DNA of 64,000 nt from Aequoribacter fuscus (GCF_009910365.1 NZ_CP036423.1:620001-684000); one strand, 5' to 3'; positions 1-12,913 are shown, counted from the stretch's first letter. Translations and numbers: made by a program. Notes: generated by a model from the sequence alone, not told the origin.

Positions 1-201
1 GGTGTATTCTGGGGTCGTTTTGTGGGTGAGGAACCTAAAGTACATCTCGAGAACGTTGCTGAGTTGTGGAACTTGTTCGAGAACAAAGTGCTCAACCCGC
101 AGGTCACCGAAAGTTTTGCCTTAAGCGACTATCAGGCGGCTTACGACTGCATGACAGAGCGTCGAGCCCGAGGTAAGGTCATCCTTCGCACGGAGGACTA
201 A
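1..201 (+). CDS. C-terminal end of a zinc-type (MDR) alcohol dehydrogenase / quinone oxidoreductase, partial
   Basis: The first 66 codons are open in frame 1 to a TAA at 199-201; the start lies left of the window. The tail ends GKVILRTED, the usual last beta strand (GKxVL) of medium-chain dehydrogenase/reductases, preceded by an SDYQAAYDCM segment that corresponds to the family's closing A.AH..M helix. The remaining part only supports a family-level call; substrate and cofactor cannot be read. The next gene starts 2 bp after the stop, so this gene, the iron alcohol dehydrogenase and the thioesterase form one transcription unit. Confidence 0.65.
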   Translation, partial: GVFWGRFVGEEPKVHLENVAELWNLFENKVLNPQVTESFALSDYQAAYDCMTERRARGKVILRTED

Positions 202-203
202 TC

Positions 204-1367
204 GTGACCACTAACTTCCAATTTCGAACTGCGCCTCGCATCATCTGCGAGGCGGGTTCGGCTTCTGCCTTAGCCCAATATTTGCAAGACTTGGGTATTT
301 CTAAGCCATTGTTCGTCACCGACCCAGGGTTGATGCAAATTGGTTTGGCGCCACCTCTAATCGAGGCGGTGCGCACAAGCGGCATGGATGTAGTGGTATT
401 TGACCAGGTCCGAGAAGATCCGCCTGAGTCCGTGGTGCAGGAAGCCGTCATGCTAGGTAGTGGCTGCGATGGTGTCGTAGGCTTAGGCGGTGGCAGCTCG
501 ATGGACGTCGCCAAAGTCGTTGCGGCGTTGATGGGAAGCACCCAGCCCCTTCAAGAAATGTACGGTGTAGAGCAGGTGACTGGAGCTCGCCTGCCTCTAG
601 TCTTAGTGCCCACCACCGCCGGTACGGGGTCGGAAGTTACGCCGGTGGCTATTCTGACCACAGGTGAAACCACTAAAGCCGGCATTTCCTCGGGCGTATT
701 ATTGCCTGATATTGCTCTACTCGACGTTGACCTGACTTTGGGTTTGCCGCCAAAAATTACGGCAATGACCGGCATTGATGCTATGGTTCATGCCATTGAG
801 GCCTACACTTCCAAGCATAAGAAAAACCCCATGTGCGACATGCTGGCACGCGAATCCTTGCGTATGATGGCGGTGGCGCTGCCTAAGGTGCTTGCCAATG
901 GGCAGGACAAAGAGGCGCGGCAAGCGATGTTGTTAGGGGCGCATCTAGCGGGTCAAGCTTTTGCCAACTCGCCAGTGGCTGCGGTACATGCTCTAGCGTA
1001 TCCAGTGGGTGGCCATTTTCATATTCCGCACGGTTTAAGTAACTCGCTAGTGTTGCCTGCAGTGTTGCGATTTAACCGCCCAATGGCCGAGGCTCTTTAC
1101 GCTGAATTAGCCGAGTGCTTCATTCCTGGCGTACAGGGTGACCAAGCGTCTCGTTGCGATCAGTTTATCGCTGTGCTCGAGCAGCTGATTGCGGACTCTG
1201 GTTTGCCTGCAACGCTGGCGGACGCAAATATTCCAGAAGACTTTTTGCCCACCTTAGCCAAAGACGCCATGCTGCAGCAGAGGTTGTTGATTAATAATCC
1301 TCGCGACGTGGATTATGACGATGCCCTGGCCATTTACCAAGAAGCCTACTCTGGAGTGACTCGATGA
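204..1367 (+). CDS. Iron-containing alcohol dehydrogenase
   Basis: A 387-residue protein of the type III (Fe-ADH) family, oxidising an alcohol or reducing an aldehyde with NAD(P). The nucleotide-binding GGGSSMDVAK is at residues 95-104, TAGTGSEVTP at 138-147, and the metal ligands are recognisable as D192 and H196 (IDAMVHAIEAY) and the two later histidines in VHALAYP and FHIPHGLSN. Length is standard. It starts with GTG at 204, two bases after the upstream stop, and overlaps the thioesterase by ATGA. The context (MDR oxidoreductase, thioesterase) suggests catabolism of a short-chain alcohol, aldehyde or acyl-CoA; the substrate is not decidable from sequence. Confidence 0.92.
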   Translation: MTTNFQFRTAPRIICEAGSASALAQYLQDLGISKPLFVTDPGLMQIGLAPPLIEAVRTSGMDVVVFDQVREDPPESVVQEAVMLGSGCDGVVGLGGGSSMDVAKVVAALMGSTQPLQEMYGVEQVTGARLPLVLVPTTAGTGSEVTPVAILTTGETTKAGISSGVLLPDIALLDVDLTLGLPPKITAMTGIDAMVHAIEAYTSKHKKNPMCDMLARESLRMMAVALPKVLANGQDKEARQAMLLGAHLAGQAFANSPVAAVHALAYPVGGHFHIPHGLSNSLVLPAVLRFNRPMAEALYAELAECFIPGVQGDQASRCDQFIAVLEQLIADSGLPATLADANIPEDFLPTLAKDAMLQQRLLINNPRDVDYDDALAIYQEAYSGVTR

Positions 1368-1792
1368 GACCTTCACGAGAGGACTTTGCGGTCTTTTACC
1401 CCATAACCACCCGCTGGTCAGATAACGATATTTACGGCCACGTAAATAACGTTGTGTACTACAGCTATTTTGATACGGTGGCCAATCAGTATTTAATTGC
1501 TGAGGGTGGTCTGGATATTGACCAGGGTGAAACGATTGCCTTTGTTGTATCCTCCGGCTGCGATTACTTTGAACCCGTCGCTTATCCGCAGTCGTTAGAG
1601 GGTGGCATTGCGGTCGAGCACCTCGGTAATTCTTCGGTTCGTTATCGCATCGGGATCTTCGAGCAGGGCGCGAGCCAGGCTTCTGCCTGCGGATTTTTTA
1701 CCCATGTGTTTGTGACTCGTGCAGACCAAAAGTCATGTCCCATTCCAACCGATATTCGCGCGGCTTTAAGTAGAATTCACATCGTTTTATAG
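1364..1792 (+). CDS. Hotdog-fold acyl-CoA thioesterase (4HBT family)
   Basis: A 142-residue single-hotdog protein. Residues 16-36 carry the TRWSDNDIYGHVNNVVYYSYF signature of the YbgC/4-hydroxybenzoyl-CoA thioesterase group, with the catalytic acid at about D22 before the GHVNN helix. Such enzymes hydrolyse short-chain or aromatic acyl-CoA thioesters in the cytoplasm. The ATG is inside the stop of the iron alcohol dehydrogenase (ATGA at 1364-1367), implying translational coupling. The pair suggests removal of CoA from, or recycling of, an intermediate of the same pathway; which acyl group is unknown. Confidence 0.88.
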   Translation: MRPSREDFAVFYPITTRWSDNDIYGHVNNVVYYSYFDTVANQYLIAEGGLDIDQGETIAFVVSSGCDYFEPVAYPQSLEGGIAVEHLGNSSVRYRIGIFEQGASQASACGFFTHVFVTRADQKSCPIPTDIRAALSRIHIVL

Positions 1793-1798
1793 CGCAGT

Positions 1799-1818
1799 GC
1801 GTGAGCGCTTGCTCACGC
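1799..1818. terminator. Hairpin between convergent genes
   Basis: Perfect 8-bp inverted repeat GCGTGAGC / GCTCACGC with loop GCTT, 6 bp after the thioesterase stop and between it and the convergent MFS gene. There is no clear T-run on either side, so it is only a possible bidirectional terminator. Confidence 0.45.
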
Positions 1819-1839
1819 GATACCTTCGTTTGGCAGGGC

Positions 1840-3033
1840 TTAAACCCGTTTTGAATAGATAACGCCGGCGAGCAAGATCGCAATAAAAATTGCAGCGGCG
1901 ATGTGGGGGTAGTGCGGGTTAAATTGGTATAGGTAGCCAGCACCAACCGGCCCGATGCCAAAACCAATAGCGGGGCAGCCCGAAATCATGCCTGCAGCGG
2001 CGCCCTGTTCATGTGGCTCTACGGCTAGCGAGGTTGCAGAGATAATCGATGGCATGGTGCACCCAACCCCTATTCCCATAACACCCATGCCCGCGGCAAT
2101 CAGCACAAATTCGCTTGATGAGGCGATGACTAAAGCACCTATACTAATAAAGCTGAGCCCAACTTTAATAAATCGTCCGGGCGGCCAGTTGACCCACTGC
2201 ATCACGGTGGTTTGCACCAAGAAGGTAAAGCTCGCCGAGGTCAGCATCGTAATGCCGGTCAATTGAGCGGTTCGAACGCCGGTCAAGTTAAGCTGATCCT
2301 GCAAGAAAAAGCCCATCGTCTGCTGAACAGCTGCAAAGCCCATGAATGTGCCAATGGCAATGGCAATAAAGGGCCAGATGCGGGTATCGGTAAACTTGAG
2401 TTTTACCGAATGTTTGCGAGGGATTCGATCTGCGACCGGCGTGACGGGAATCATTTTCCAGACCATTACCGCCATAATTAAGGTCAAGAACGCGGCGGCA
2501 TAAAGTGGTGCGAGTAGCCCAAATGCTGCGGTGGCACCCGCGAACGCAGGACCCAGTATCATGCCCATGCTGGAGGCGGTGCCGAGTTTCGCCATGGCTT
2601 TGGTGCGCTTGTCGGGCGTGGTGTGGTCTGCGGCATACGCGGTAGTGCTAGGACCTGTGGCTGACATAATGCCGGCGTGTAAGCATCGGGTGATTAGCAG
2701 TGCGGTAAACAAAGATGCGCCCGTCAGTATGCCGTTTAAACCCAGCACGAACGATGTGGCAAACGCGCTGGTGCCGAAAACAAAGCCGACTAGGCCAATC
2801 ATGATGACCGGCTTGCGGCCTATACGGTCGCTTAAACGCCCCCAATAGGGTGAGGCAAATCCAAACGTTAAGGAGGAGCACGCGATCAAAATAGTAATCG
2901 AGAACTCTGTCATATTCACTTCGCGCCCGAGCGGCGCAAGAATCGCGAAGGTCATGGATTGGCCCATGCCAATCGCCATTAAGCTCGCAATTAACAGTGC
3001 AAGATGGCGAGTGGGGAGGGTCAATGTCGACAT
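1840..3033 (-). CDS. MFS transporter, 12 transmembrane segments
   Basis: A 397-residue major facilitator protein. The loop after TM2 has the MFS motif A region (GRLSDRIGRKPVIMIGL, about residues 64-80), and hydrophobic stretches are spaced as in a 12-TM exporter or symporter of the inner membrane; the second half (GIGPVGAGYLY) resembles multidrug-efflux type members. It lies 17 bp downstream of the SDR gene on the same strand, so both are probably one operon. Substrate unknown; drug/small-molecule efflux is family-based inference. Confidence 0.85.
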   Translation of the reverse strand: MSTLTLPTRHLALLIASLMAIGMGQSMTFAILAPLGREVNMTEFSITILIACSSLTFGFASPYWGRLSDRIGRKPVIMIGLVGFVFGTSAFATSFVLGLNGILTGASLFTALLITRCLHAGIMSATGPSTTAYAADHTTPDKRTKAMAKLGTASSMGMILGPAFAGATAAFGLLAPLYAAAFLTLIMAVMVWKMIPVTPVADRIPRKHSVKLKFTDTRIWPFIAIAIGTFMGFAAVQQTMGFFLQDQLNLTGVRTAQLTGITMLTSASFTFLVQTTVMQWVNWPPGRFIKVGLSFISIGALVIASSSEFVLIAAGMGVMGIGVGCTMPSIISATSLAVEPHEQGAAAGMISGCPAIGFGIGPVGAGYLYQFNPHYPHIAAAIFIAILLAGVIYSKRV

Positions 3034-3050
3034 AATTTACGGTTACCTAG

Positions 3051-3845
3051 TTACTCGGGCCTTTTGGGTAGCCAGCGTGGATAGCTCTCTGGGAATAAAC
3101 GTGTGAGTAAACTCATCCATTTTGCGTCGCGACCAATCAAACAACGGTTTTGACGGCGGTCAATAGCTCTAAAAATGGTTTCTGCCGCTTGTGCTGGCGT
3201 GGTGGGCGCCATGGTATCAAAATCTGCTATTGCCTGCTCGCGGTTTCTGTCGGTATTTAAGATAGTTGCAGACTGCACGATGTTGGTTTTAATGCCGCCC
3301 GGGTGCACGCAGCATACGTGGATGCCGTCTTCTTCAACTTCTTGACGCAGGGCTTCGGTATAGCCTCGGACGGCAAATTTAGAGGCGTTATAGGCGGACT
3401 GCGAGGGCACTGCCATGATGCCAAAAATTGATGACACATTGACCAAGTGTGGGTCTTTTGATTGACGCAAGAGTGGCAAGAACGCTTTGCTCCCGTAAAC
3501 GACCCCCCAAAAATTAACATCCATAATACGCTCGATATCTGCATTAGATTGCACTTCGGCGTTGGCAATCAGGGCGATGCCAGCATTGTTGATGACGATA
3601 TCAACTCCGCCGAAGACACTCAGAATCTGATCGCGCCAGGCATTGACTGCCTCGAAGTCGCTGACATCGAGTTCGTTTGTTAAGCAGTGTGTTGCATCCA
3701 GCCCGAGCTCTAAACGCAGTGCCTCTATCGCCGCTAGGTTGATGTCGGCAAGGGCGAGCCGATAGCCACGGCGATTGGCAAGCTGCGCCAACGCGCGACC
3801 AATACCGCTTCCCGCGCCGGTAATGGCAATAATTGGGTTTGACAC
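3051..3845 (-). CDS. Short-chain dehydrogenase/reductase (SDR)
   Basis: 264 residues, classical SDR length. The Rossmann motif TGAGSGIG is at residues 9-16, NNAG at 86-89, and the catalytic S139, Y152, K156 (YNASK) are all present, so an active NAD(P)-dependent oxidoreductase is expected. The beta-2 end has a D (ADINL), favouring NAD(H). It is transcribed divergently from carA and leads into the MFS gene. Substrate cannot be inferred. Confidence 0.9.
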   Translation of the reverse strand: MSNPIIAITGAGSGIGRALAQLANRRGYRLALADINLAAIEALRLELGLDATHCLTNELDVSDFEAVNAWRDQILSVFGGVDIVINNAGIALIANAEVQSNADIERIMDVNFWGVVYGSKAFLPLLRQSKDPHLVNVSSIFGIMAVPSQSAYNASKFAVRGYTEALRQEVEEDGIHVCCVHPGGIKTNIVQSATILNTDRNREQAIADFDTMAPTTPAQAAETIFRAIDRRQNRCLIGRDAKWMSLLTRLFPESYPRWLPKRPE

Positions 3846-4045
3846 GATGTTCTCCTTGTTATTTTTGACCTGCTACTCTATCATGCGCGCTTAAATGTAC
3901 GAGCTAAAAATTATTCAATTAGAACATCTTGAGGCCTCTTCCGGTCCCTTGTTCAATTGTCGTTAAAAGCGAGGTCCGGTTTTACCGATCTCGCTTTTTT
4001 TGAGCCTGCATAACCGAGTTTTTGCGTTTAAATCAGGAGGTGTCT
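3846..4045 (+). promoter_or_regulatory. carA leader / divergent promoter region
   Basis: A 200-bp divergent intergenic region between the SDR (minus) and carA (plus). Its right half holds an intrinsic terminator at 3965-4001 that lies 45 bp before the carA start, inside what must be the carA mRNA leader unless the promoter is very close to the gene. A TTGACC hexamer at 3865-3870 could be a -35, but no good -10 lies at 16-18 bp. No leader peptide with a telling run of codons was recognised. Confidence 0.4.
3965..4001 (+). terminator. Intrinsic terminator in the carA leader (candidate attenuator)
   Basis: Stem AAAAGCGAG (3965-3973) pairs with CTCGCTTTT (3990-3998); a second inner stem CGGT/ACCG (3977-3980, 3984-3987) closes the loop, and a T-run continues to 4001. 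No plus-strand gene lies upstream that needs terminating, since the neighbour is divergent. That makes an attenuator controlling carAB the natural reading. This is inference from layout. Confidence 0.7.
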
Positions 4046-5179
4046 TTGTTCACGCCAGCCATACTCGCCCTTGAAAATGGTCGTGTGTTTCGAGGAGAAG
4101 CGATTGGAGCAACAGGTTCAGTCGTAGGGGAAGTGGTTTTTAATACCGCGATGACAGGATACCAAGAGATCCTTACCGACCCGTCTTACGCCAAACAGAT
4201 TGTCACTTTAACTTACCCTCACATCGGCAACACCGGTTGTAACAGCGAGGATGAAGAAGCAAGTGCGGTGTGGGCGCAGGGCCTGGTCATTCGCGATTTA
4301 CCCCTACTTGCCAGTAACTACCGTTCTGAAGAAGATTTGGCGTCGTATTTAAAGCGACACAATATTCTGGGTATCGCTGAAATCGACACCCGTGCGCTGA
4401 CGCAAGTGCTGCGCGAACAGGGCGCGTTAGCGGGCTGTATCATGACGGGTGAAAACATCGATGAAGAAGCCGCATTGGCTCAGGCTAAAGCCTTTGCGGG
4501 CTTGAAAGGCATGGATCTGGCGCAAGAAGTGACCACGCAAGAAACCTTTGCTTGGACACACGGCAGCTGGGTGTGGAACCAAGGCTTTAGTGAACTGCAA
4601 GATGAACGCTTTCACGTGGTAGCCTACGACTTCGGTGCCAAGCGCAATATTTTACGCATGTTGGTCGACAGAGGCTGTCGTTTGACGGTGGTGCCGGCGA
4701 AAACGCCTGCTGCTGAGGTGTTGACGATGAACCCCGACGGTGTGTTTTTATCCAATGGCCCCGGTGACCCAGAGCCATGCACTTATGCCATCGAAGCCAT
4801 TCAGCAGATACTAAAAACCGATATCCCCGTTTTTGGTATTTGCTTGGGCCACCAATTGCTCGGTCTTGCCAGCGGTGCTAAGACCTTAAAAATGAAATTC
4901 GGCCACCATGGTGCCAATCACCCCGTCCAGGATTTACGTGATAAGACGGTAATGATTACCAGTCAGAACCACGGTTTTGCGATTGACGAAAACAACATGC
5001 CCGAGTGCCTCGAGGTGACCCACGTATCTTTGTTTGACGGCTCAGTCCAAGGCATCCATCGCAAAGATAAAGCGGCGTTCAGTTTTCAGGGTCACCCAGA
5101 GGCAAGCCCTGGCCCTCATGATGCCGCCCCATTATTTGACCATTTTATTGAGCTGATGACAGCGCGACAGGAAGGCTAA
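4046..5179 (+). CDS. carA: Carbamoyl-phosphate synthase small (glutaminase) subunit
   Basis: Hydrolyses glutamine and channels ammonia to CarB for carbamoyl phosphate, feeding both pyrimidine and arginine synthesis (pyrC and argG are later in this window). The class I amidotransferase nucleophile is C266 in FGICLGHQ, and the His/Glu pair is in GHPEASPG near the C-terminus. I chose the TTG at 4046: AGGAGG at 4035-4040 sits 5 nt before it and the resulting 377-residue protein ([12 protein letters not shown]) matches the family's N-terminus and usual length of about 380. A longer form from 4022 has no ribosome-binding site. carB follows after 6 bp. Confidence 0.96.
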   Translation: MFTPAILALENGRVFRGEAIGATGSVVGEVVFNTAMTGYQEILTDPSYAKQIVTLTYPHIGNTGCNSEDEEASAVWAQGLVIRDLPLLASNYRSEEDLASYLKRHNILGIAEIDTRALTQVLREQGALAGCIMTGENIDEEAALAQAKAFAGLKGMDLAQEVTTQETFAWTHGSWVWNQGFSELQDERFHVVAYDFGAKRNILRMLVDRGCRLTVVPAKTPAAEVLTMNPDGVFLSNGPGDPEPCTYAIEAIQQILKTDIPVFGICLGHQLLGLASGAKTLKMKFGHHGANHPVQDLRDKTVMITSQNHGFAIDENNMPECLEVTHVSLFDGSVQGIHRKDKAAFSFQGHPEASPGPHDAAPLFDHFIELMTARQEG

Positions 5180-5185
5180 GCTGAC

Positions 5186-8403
<3,218 letters not shown>

Positions 8404-8407
<4 letters not shown>

Positions 8408-8883
8408 ATAAAGTGCCTATGACAAAGGCGGGTGAGATGGCCTTGCGCGCAGAGCTCGAGCGTTTGCGTAAAGTCGAGCGCCCGCGCATTATTGCTGCGA
8501 TTGCTGAAGCTCGCGAGCACGGCGACTTGAAAGAAAACGCCGAATATCATGCAGCACGCGAGCAACAAAGCTTTGCCGAAGGCCGTATCATGGAAATCGA
8601 GGGCAAGTTGTCGTATGCGCAAGTTATTGATATTACAGCCATTCCTCACACAGGTAAGGTGATCTTTGGTACTACGATTGATCTGATTAATTTGGCCAAT
8701 GATCAAGAAGTCACCTACCGTATTGTGGGCGATGACGAAGCGGACGTTAAGCGCAACCTGATTTCAGTGAGTTCACCGATCGCACGCGCGTTGATTGGTA
8801 AAGAAGAAGGCGACGTGGTGGTGGTAAAGGCGCCAAGCGGCGATATTGAATACGAAATTGATCAGGTTAGGCACGAAGCCTAA
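8404..8883 (+). CDS. greA: Transcription elongation factor GreA
   Basis: 159 residues. The N-terminal antiparallel coiled coil (residues about 8-75) carries the acidic tip [17 protein letters not shown] typical of GreA, followed by the FKBP-like C-terminal domain. GreA enters the RNA polymerase secondary channel and stimulates cleavage of backtracked transcripts. The carB-greA coupling with a 4-bp overlap follows the Pseudomonas order. Confidence 0.97.
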
Positions 8884-8898
8884 CCAAAATCGAGAGCA

Positions 8899-9207
8899 CT
8901 AGGCCAAAGCGGCGCGGATCAAGTTTGACAGTTTTGGATTCGGCTTTTTGCTGCGGCGCAGTAGTAAGGCAGTGTTACCGATGACTTGCACCGCTTCAGC
9001 GTTAAGCTCTCCGCACAAGTCGCTGATGATTTCCGCCTTGCTATCACGATCCATGCCGGCACATTTGATTTTGATGAGTTCGTGATCGTTTAAAGCGCGA
9101 TCGACCTCAGCAATGACGGTTTCGCTTAAGCCAGAGCCGCCGACCGTCACGATGGGCTTTAATTTGTGGCCAATGGCGCGATATTGGCGTTTTTCAATAT
9201 TTTTCAT
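8899..9207 (-). CDS. yhbY: YhbY-family RNA-binding protein (CRM domain)
   Basis: 102 residues, all one CRM domain, including the GGSGLSETVIAEVDRALNDHELIKI segment with the family's G-x-x-G type loop. YhbY associates with pre-50S ribosomal particles in E. coli. It ends 15 bp from the greA stop (convergent) and is divergent from rlmE, another 50S factor, which is the conserved arrangement in gammaproteobacteria. Confidence 0.93.
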   Translation of the reverse strand: MKNIEKRQYRAIGHKLKPIVTVGGSGLSETVIAEVDRALNDHELIKIKCAGMDRDSKAEIISDLCGELNAEAVQVIGNTALLLRRSKKPNPKLSNLIRAALA

Positions 9208-9281
9208 GGTGATTCGTTTGTCATTCAGGGCGGCGGATGATACACAGGTCTGAGCTCGAATAATACGGTTTACACAGTACT

Positions 9282-9908
9282 ATGGCAAAAAAGAAATCCT
9301 CCAGTAAGGCATGGCTCAAAGAGCACCGCGATGACGTCTATGTGCAGCGAGCGCAAAAAGAGGGTTATCGCTCGCGAGCCTGCTACAAATTGATCGAGTT
9401 AAACGAAAAGGATCGCCTGCTGAGGCCCGGTATGACGGTGGTTGATTTGGGCTCGGCGCCCGGTGGTTGGTCGCAAGTGGCGGCTGGAATTGTCGGTGTC
9501 AAAGGCCGCGTTATTGCAACCGATATATTGCCTATGGACACGCTTGAAGACGTCGATTTTATTCAAGGCGATTTCACCGAAGAAGCAGTCTTCGACGCTC
9601 TCCTAGAGGCTATCGGCGACGAGCCAGTCGATTTGGTCATGTCTGACATGGCGCCCAATATGAGTGGCATGACCGCGGTGGATCAGCCGCGAGCGATGTA
9701 CTTAGTCGAGCTGGCCGTTGACATGGCTTCTCGAGTACTGGCACCAAAAGGTGCCTTTGTTGCCAAGGTGTTTCAGGGCGAGGGCTTTGATGAATTATTC
9801 AGGAGTTTGCGCGAGCAATATCAAACGGTTCTGACTCGCAAGCCAGACGCGTCGCGTCCGCGTTCAAGAGAAGTCTACATCGTTGCAAAAGGCTTCAAAG
9901 GCGCTTGA
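9282..9908 (+). CDS. rlmE: 23S rRNA 2'-O-ribose methyltransferase RlmE (FtsJ/RrmJ)
   Basis: 208 residues. The SAM motif [16 protein letters not shown] is at about residues 49-64, the DMAPNMSG motif near 125, and [12 protein letters not shown] supplies the late lysine of the K-D-K-E catalytic tetrad, with E in [11 protein letters not shown]. The enzyme methylates U2552 of 23S rRNA in the 50S subunit. It precedes ftsH as in E. coli and Pseudomonas, though 210 bp and a promoter-like site separate the two here. Confidence 0.96.
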   Translation: MAKKKSSSKAWLKEHRDDVYVQRAQKEGYRSRACYKLIELNEKDRLLRPGMTVVDLGSAPGGWSQVAAGIVGVKGRVIATDILPMDTLEDVDFIQGDFTEEAVFDALLEAIGDEPVDLVMSDMAPNMSGMTAVDQPRAMYLVELAVDMASRVLAPKGAFVAKVFQGEGFDELFRSLREQYQTVLTRKPDASRPRSREVYIVAKGFKGA

Positions 9909-9942
9909 ATTGTTGCGTCCCCGTCCCCATGTCTAGTAAATG

Positions 9943-9970
9943 AACGTATAAAACGATGCGTTTCTACGTT
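9943..9970 (+). terminator. Nested hairpin after rlmE
   Basis: AACGTA (9943-9948) pairs with TACGTT (9965-9970) and, inside it, AACG (9952-9955) with CGTT (9959-9962). Only a weak T-rich stretch follows, so termination is uncertain. Confidence 0.35.
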
Positions 9971-10012
9971 GCTGTATGCTTTTGACCTTGGTAAAACTTG
10001 GCGCCGATCGCC

Positions 10013-10041
10013 CTGCCAATTCGTTGCGAAGGCGTTATACT
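10013..10041 (+). promoter_or_regulatory. Candidate sigma-70 promoter for ftsH
   Basis: CTGCCA (10013-10018), a 17-bp spacer, then TATACT (10036-10041), about 80 bp before ftsH. The -10 is strong and the -35 matches four of six. No heat-shock type (-35 CTTGAAA) element was recognised. Confidence 0.45.
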
Positions 10042-10118
10042 GAGGGTCATTCATGAGTGCGCGATTGCCGCTCGACTAGGAAAGCCGTGTTACTGAAGGC
10101 GGCAAGTGAGGAAGTGCT

Positions 10119-12047
10119 TTGAACAATGTAACCAGAAATTTGTTGTTGTGGTTGGTTATTGCCGCTGTGTTGATGTCGGTCTTCAATAACTTTAATCCTC
10201 AGCAGTCCAGTGAGCGACTTGGCTATTCTGAATTTATTAACGAAATCCAGAACGATCGAGTGCGCCAAGTGCTTATTGATGGGCTAACTATTAATGCTGA
10301 GCGTTACGACGGTTCACGCTTTGAAACGATTCGCCCAATGGTCGAAGACCCCAAATTGATGGACGATTTGCTGCAACACAAAGTCATTGTTGAGGGCAAA
10401 GAACCAGAGCAGCAAAGCATTTGGATGCAGCTCCTGGTAGCCAGCTTCCCGATCTTAATTATTATTGCAGTGTTTATGTTTTTCATGCGCCAAATGCAGG
10501 GTGGTGGCGGTGGTCGTGGCGGCCCAATGAGCTTTGGTAAAAGTAAGGCCCGCATGTTGGGTGAAGATCAAATTTCTACGACCTTCGCGGACGTCGCTGG
10601 CGTCGATGAAGCCAAAGAAGACGTCCAAGAGTTGGTGGAGTTCTTGCGCGACCCGTCTCGCTTTCAGAAGTTGGGCGGGCGCATCCCGCGCGGTGTTTTG
10701 ATGTCGGGTCAGCCCGGTACTGGTAAGACGCTGCTTGCGAAAGCGATTGCCGGTGAGGCAAAAGTGCCCTTCTTTTCAATTTCGGGTTCTGACTTCGTTG
10801 AAATGTTTGTGGGTGTCGGCGCGTCGCGTGTACGAGACATGTTTGATCAGGCCAAAAAGCAGTCACCCTGTATTATTTTCATCGATGAGATCGACGCTGT
10901 GGGTCGCCATCGTGGCGCTGGATTAGGGGGGGGCAATGACGAGCGGGAACAAACCCTCAACCAGCTGCTGGTAGAAATGGATGGATTCGAAGGTCACGAA
11001 GGTGTGATTGTGATCGCGGCTACCAACCGCCCCGACGTATTAGACCCAGCACTCTTGCGCCCTGGACGCTTTGATCGCCAAGTCGTCGTGGGGTTGCCCG
11101 ACATTCGCGGGCGAGAACAAATTCTTAAGGTTCACATGCGCAAAGTGCCCTTGGGTGAGGATGTCGAGCCCTCAAAAATTGCGCGCGGTACGCCGGGTTT
11201 CTCGGGCGCTGATCTGGCCAACTTGGTGAACGAAGCGGCTCTCTTTGCCGCTCGTGGCAACGCACGGAAAGTGGGCATGCAGCAGTTTGAATTGGCCAAA
11301 GACAAGATCATGATGGGCGCCGAGCGCAAATCAATGGTGATGTCAGAGGCCGAGAAGCGCAATACTGCTTACCATGAGGCTGGCCACGCGATTGTCGGTC
11401 GCTTGATGCCTGAGCACGATCCTGTGTACAAGGTTTCGATTATTCCGCGCGGCCGGGCACTTGGCGTGACCATGTTTCTGCCAGAGGAAGACCGCTATAG
11501 CCACAGCCGCAGATATATTATTAGCTCCATTTGCAGCTTATTTGGCGGGCGAATCGCTGAAGAGATTACCTTGGGTAAAGATGGTGTGACGACAGGTGCG
11601 TCGAACGATATCCAGCGTGCGACCAAAATGGCAAGAAGTATGGTGACGCAGTGGGGACTGTCAGAACGTTTGGGTCCTCTCATGTATGATGAGGCGCAAG
11701 AAGAGGTGTTCCTAGGCCGATCTGCTGGGCAGAATCACTCAAGTGTTTCTGGTGAAACCGCCAAAGCTATCGACGAAGAGGTGCGCTCGATTATCGATGA
11801 GTGTTATGCGACGGCGAAACGTATTTTGGAAGAAAATATCGATAAACTGCATACGATGGCAGATGCGCTGATGCACTACGAGACGATCGATTCGGGGCAA
11901 ATCGACGATATCATGGCTGGTCGTGAGCCTCGTGAGCCTTCGGATTGGAACGGTTCTAGCGGCGGCGATACCACCACGAAAGCGGAACAAGACGTCAAGG
12001 GTGGTGACAATGTCACGCCAATCGGTGGTCCCGCCAGCGAACACTAG
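10119..12047 (+). CDS. ftsH: ATP-dependent zinc metalloprotease FtsH
   Basis: 642 residues, inner-membrane AAA+ protease. TM1 is at about residues 7-24, a periplasmic domain follows, TM2 is around 105-122, then the AAA domain with Walker A GQPGTGKT, Walker B IIFIDEID and the second region of homology ([20 protein letters not shown]), and a zinc protease domain with HEAGH. The Walker A second residue is Q rather than the usual P. The C-terminal tail is acidic and Gly/Thr-rich. The start is TTG at 10119 with AGGAAG at 10109-10114; no in-frame ATG exists near the family start. folP follows 5 bp later. Confidence 0.97.
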   Translation: MNNVTRNLLLWLVIAAVLMSVFNNFNPQQSSERLGYSEFINEIQNDRVRQVLIDGLTINAERYDGSRFETIRPMVEDPKLMDDLLQHKVIVEGKEPEQQSIWMQLLVASFPILIIIAVFMFFMRQMQGGGGGRGGPMSFGKSKARMLGEDQISTTFADVAGVDEAKEDVQELVEFLRDPSRFQKLGGRIPRGVLMSGQPGTGKTLLAKAIAGEAKVPFFSISGSDFVEMFVGVGASRVRDMFDQAKKQSPCIIFIDEIDAVGRHRGAGLGGGNDEREQTLNQLLVEMDGFEGHEGVIVIAATNRPDVLDPALLRPGRFDRQVVVGLPDIRGREQILKVHMRKVPLGEDVEPSKIARGTPGFSGADLANLVNEAALFAARGNARKVGMQQFELAKDKIMMGAERKSMVMSEAEKRNTAYHEAGHAIVGRLMPEHDPVYKVSIIPRGRALGVTMFLPEEDRYSHSRRYIISSICSLFGGRIAEEITLGKDGVTTGASNDIQRATKMARSMVTQWGLSERLGPLMYDEAQEEVFLGRSAGQNHSSVSGETAKAIDEEVRSIIDECYATAKRILEENIDKLHTMADALMHYETIDSGQIDDIMAGREPREPSDWNGSSGGDTTTKAEQDVKGGDNVTPIGGPASEH

Positions 12048-12052
12048 AGCCA

Positions 12053-12913
12053 ATGATGAGTGAGATAAGCCTCGACCGGTGTTACGTTGCTGGTCGAGAG
12101 CTGCAATTCCCTGCGGTGATGGGCGTGGTGAATACCACGCCCGATTCATTTTCTGATGGTGGCACACTTTACCAATCCACACGCTTGGACCTAGACAAAG
12201 CCTTCGATCGCTGTGCCAAAATGGTCCAAGAGGGTGCGACCATTTTGGATATTGGTGGCGAAAGTACTCGACCAGGATCCGACCCCGTTAGTGTCGAACA
12301 AGAGTTGGAACGCGTTATACCTCTAGTGGAGCGTTTGGCTCGATCGTTCGATGTGGCGCTGTCACTTGATACTTCGACGCCTCAAGTTATGCTTGAAGGA
12401 GCGCTGGCGGGTGCTCACATTATTAACGACGTCAGAGCCTTGCAGCGCGAGGGTGCGCTTGAGGCCGCGTGCAGCACTGACTTAGCGGTATGCCTGATGC
12501 ACATGCAGGGTGAACCTAAAACCATGCAAGCACAGCCAGCCTATGATGACGTTGTGCAAGACGTCAGCGGTTTTTTGAACCAGCGAATCGAAGATTGCCT
12601 AACCGCAGGCATCGATAAAAAGCGCCTGTGGATTGATCCAGGGTTTGGTTTTGGTAAGACTCTGGCGCATAATATCGAATTAATGCAAAACATTTCTTAC
12701 TTTTGTAATGGTGGCTATCCCGTGCTAGTGGGTGTCTCCAGAAAATCGATGATTGGCGCTATTACAGGTAAAGATGTGAACAAACGCTTAGCCGGAGGGC
12801 TGGCACTGGCAACCTATGCACTGATGCAAGGTGCCCACATCATTCGTACGCACGATGTCGATGCGACTATGGATGTTGTAAACGTGGTCAGGGTGCTTAA
12901 GGGGGAACAATGA
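12053..12913 (+). CDS. folP: Dihydropteroate synthase
   Basis: 286 residues, TIM-barrel enzyme of folate synthesis joining p-aminobenzoate to the pterin pyrophosphate made by HPPK (folK is also in this window). Signature 1, [16 protein letters not shown], lies near residues 22-37 and signature 2, [16 protein letters not shown], near 65-80; the pterin site K is in the GVSRKSMIG loop. Two adjacent ATGs (12053, 12056) are both possible. Overlaps glmM by 4 bp. Confidence 0.96.
   Translation: MMSEISLDRCYVAGRELQFPAVMGVVNTTPDSFSDGGTLYQSTRLDLDKAFDRCAKMVQEGATILDIGGESTRPGSDPVSVEQELERVIPLVERLARSFDVALSLDTSTPQVMLEGALAGAHIINDVRALQREGALEAACSTDLAVCLMHMQGEPKTMQAQPAYDDVVQDVSGFLNQRIEDCLTAGIDKKRLWIDPGFGFGKTLAHNIELMQNISYFCNGGYPVLVGVSRKSMIGAITGKDVNKRLAGGLALATYALMQGAHIIRTHDVDATMDVVNVVRVLKGEQ

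Noticed and set aside
3846-3964. Leader peptide in front of the carA terminator
   Set aside because: No short ORF with a ribosome-binding site and a run of arginine or pyrimidine-rich codons was found.
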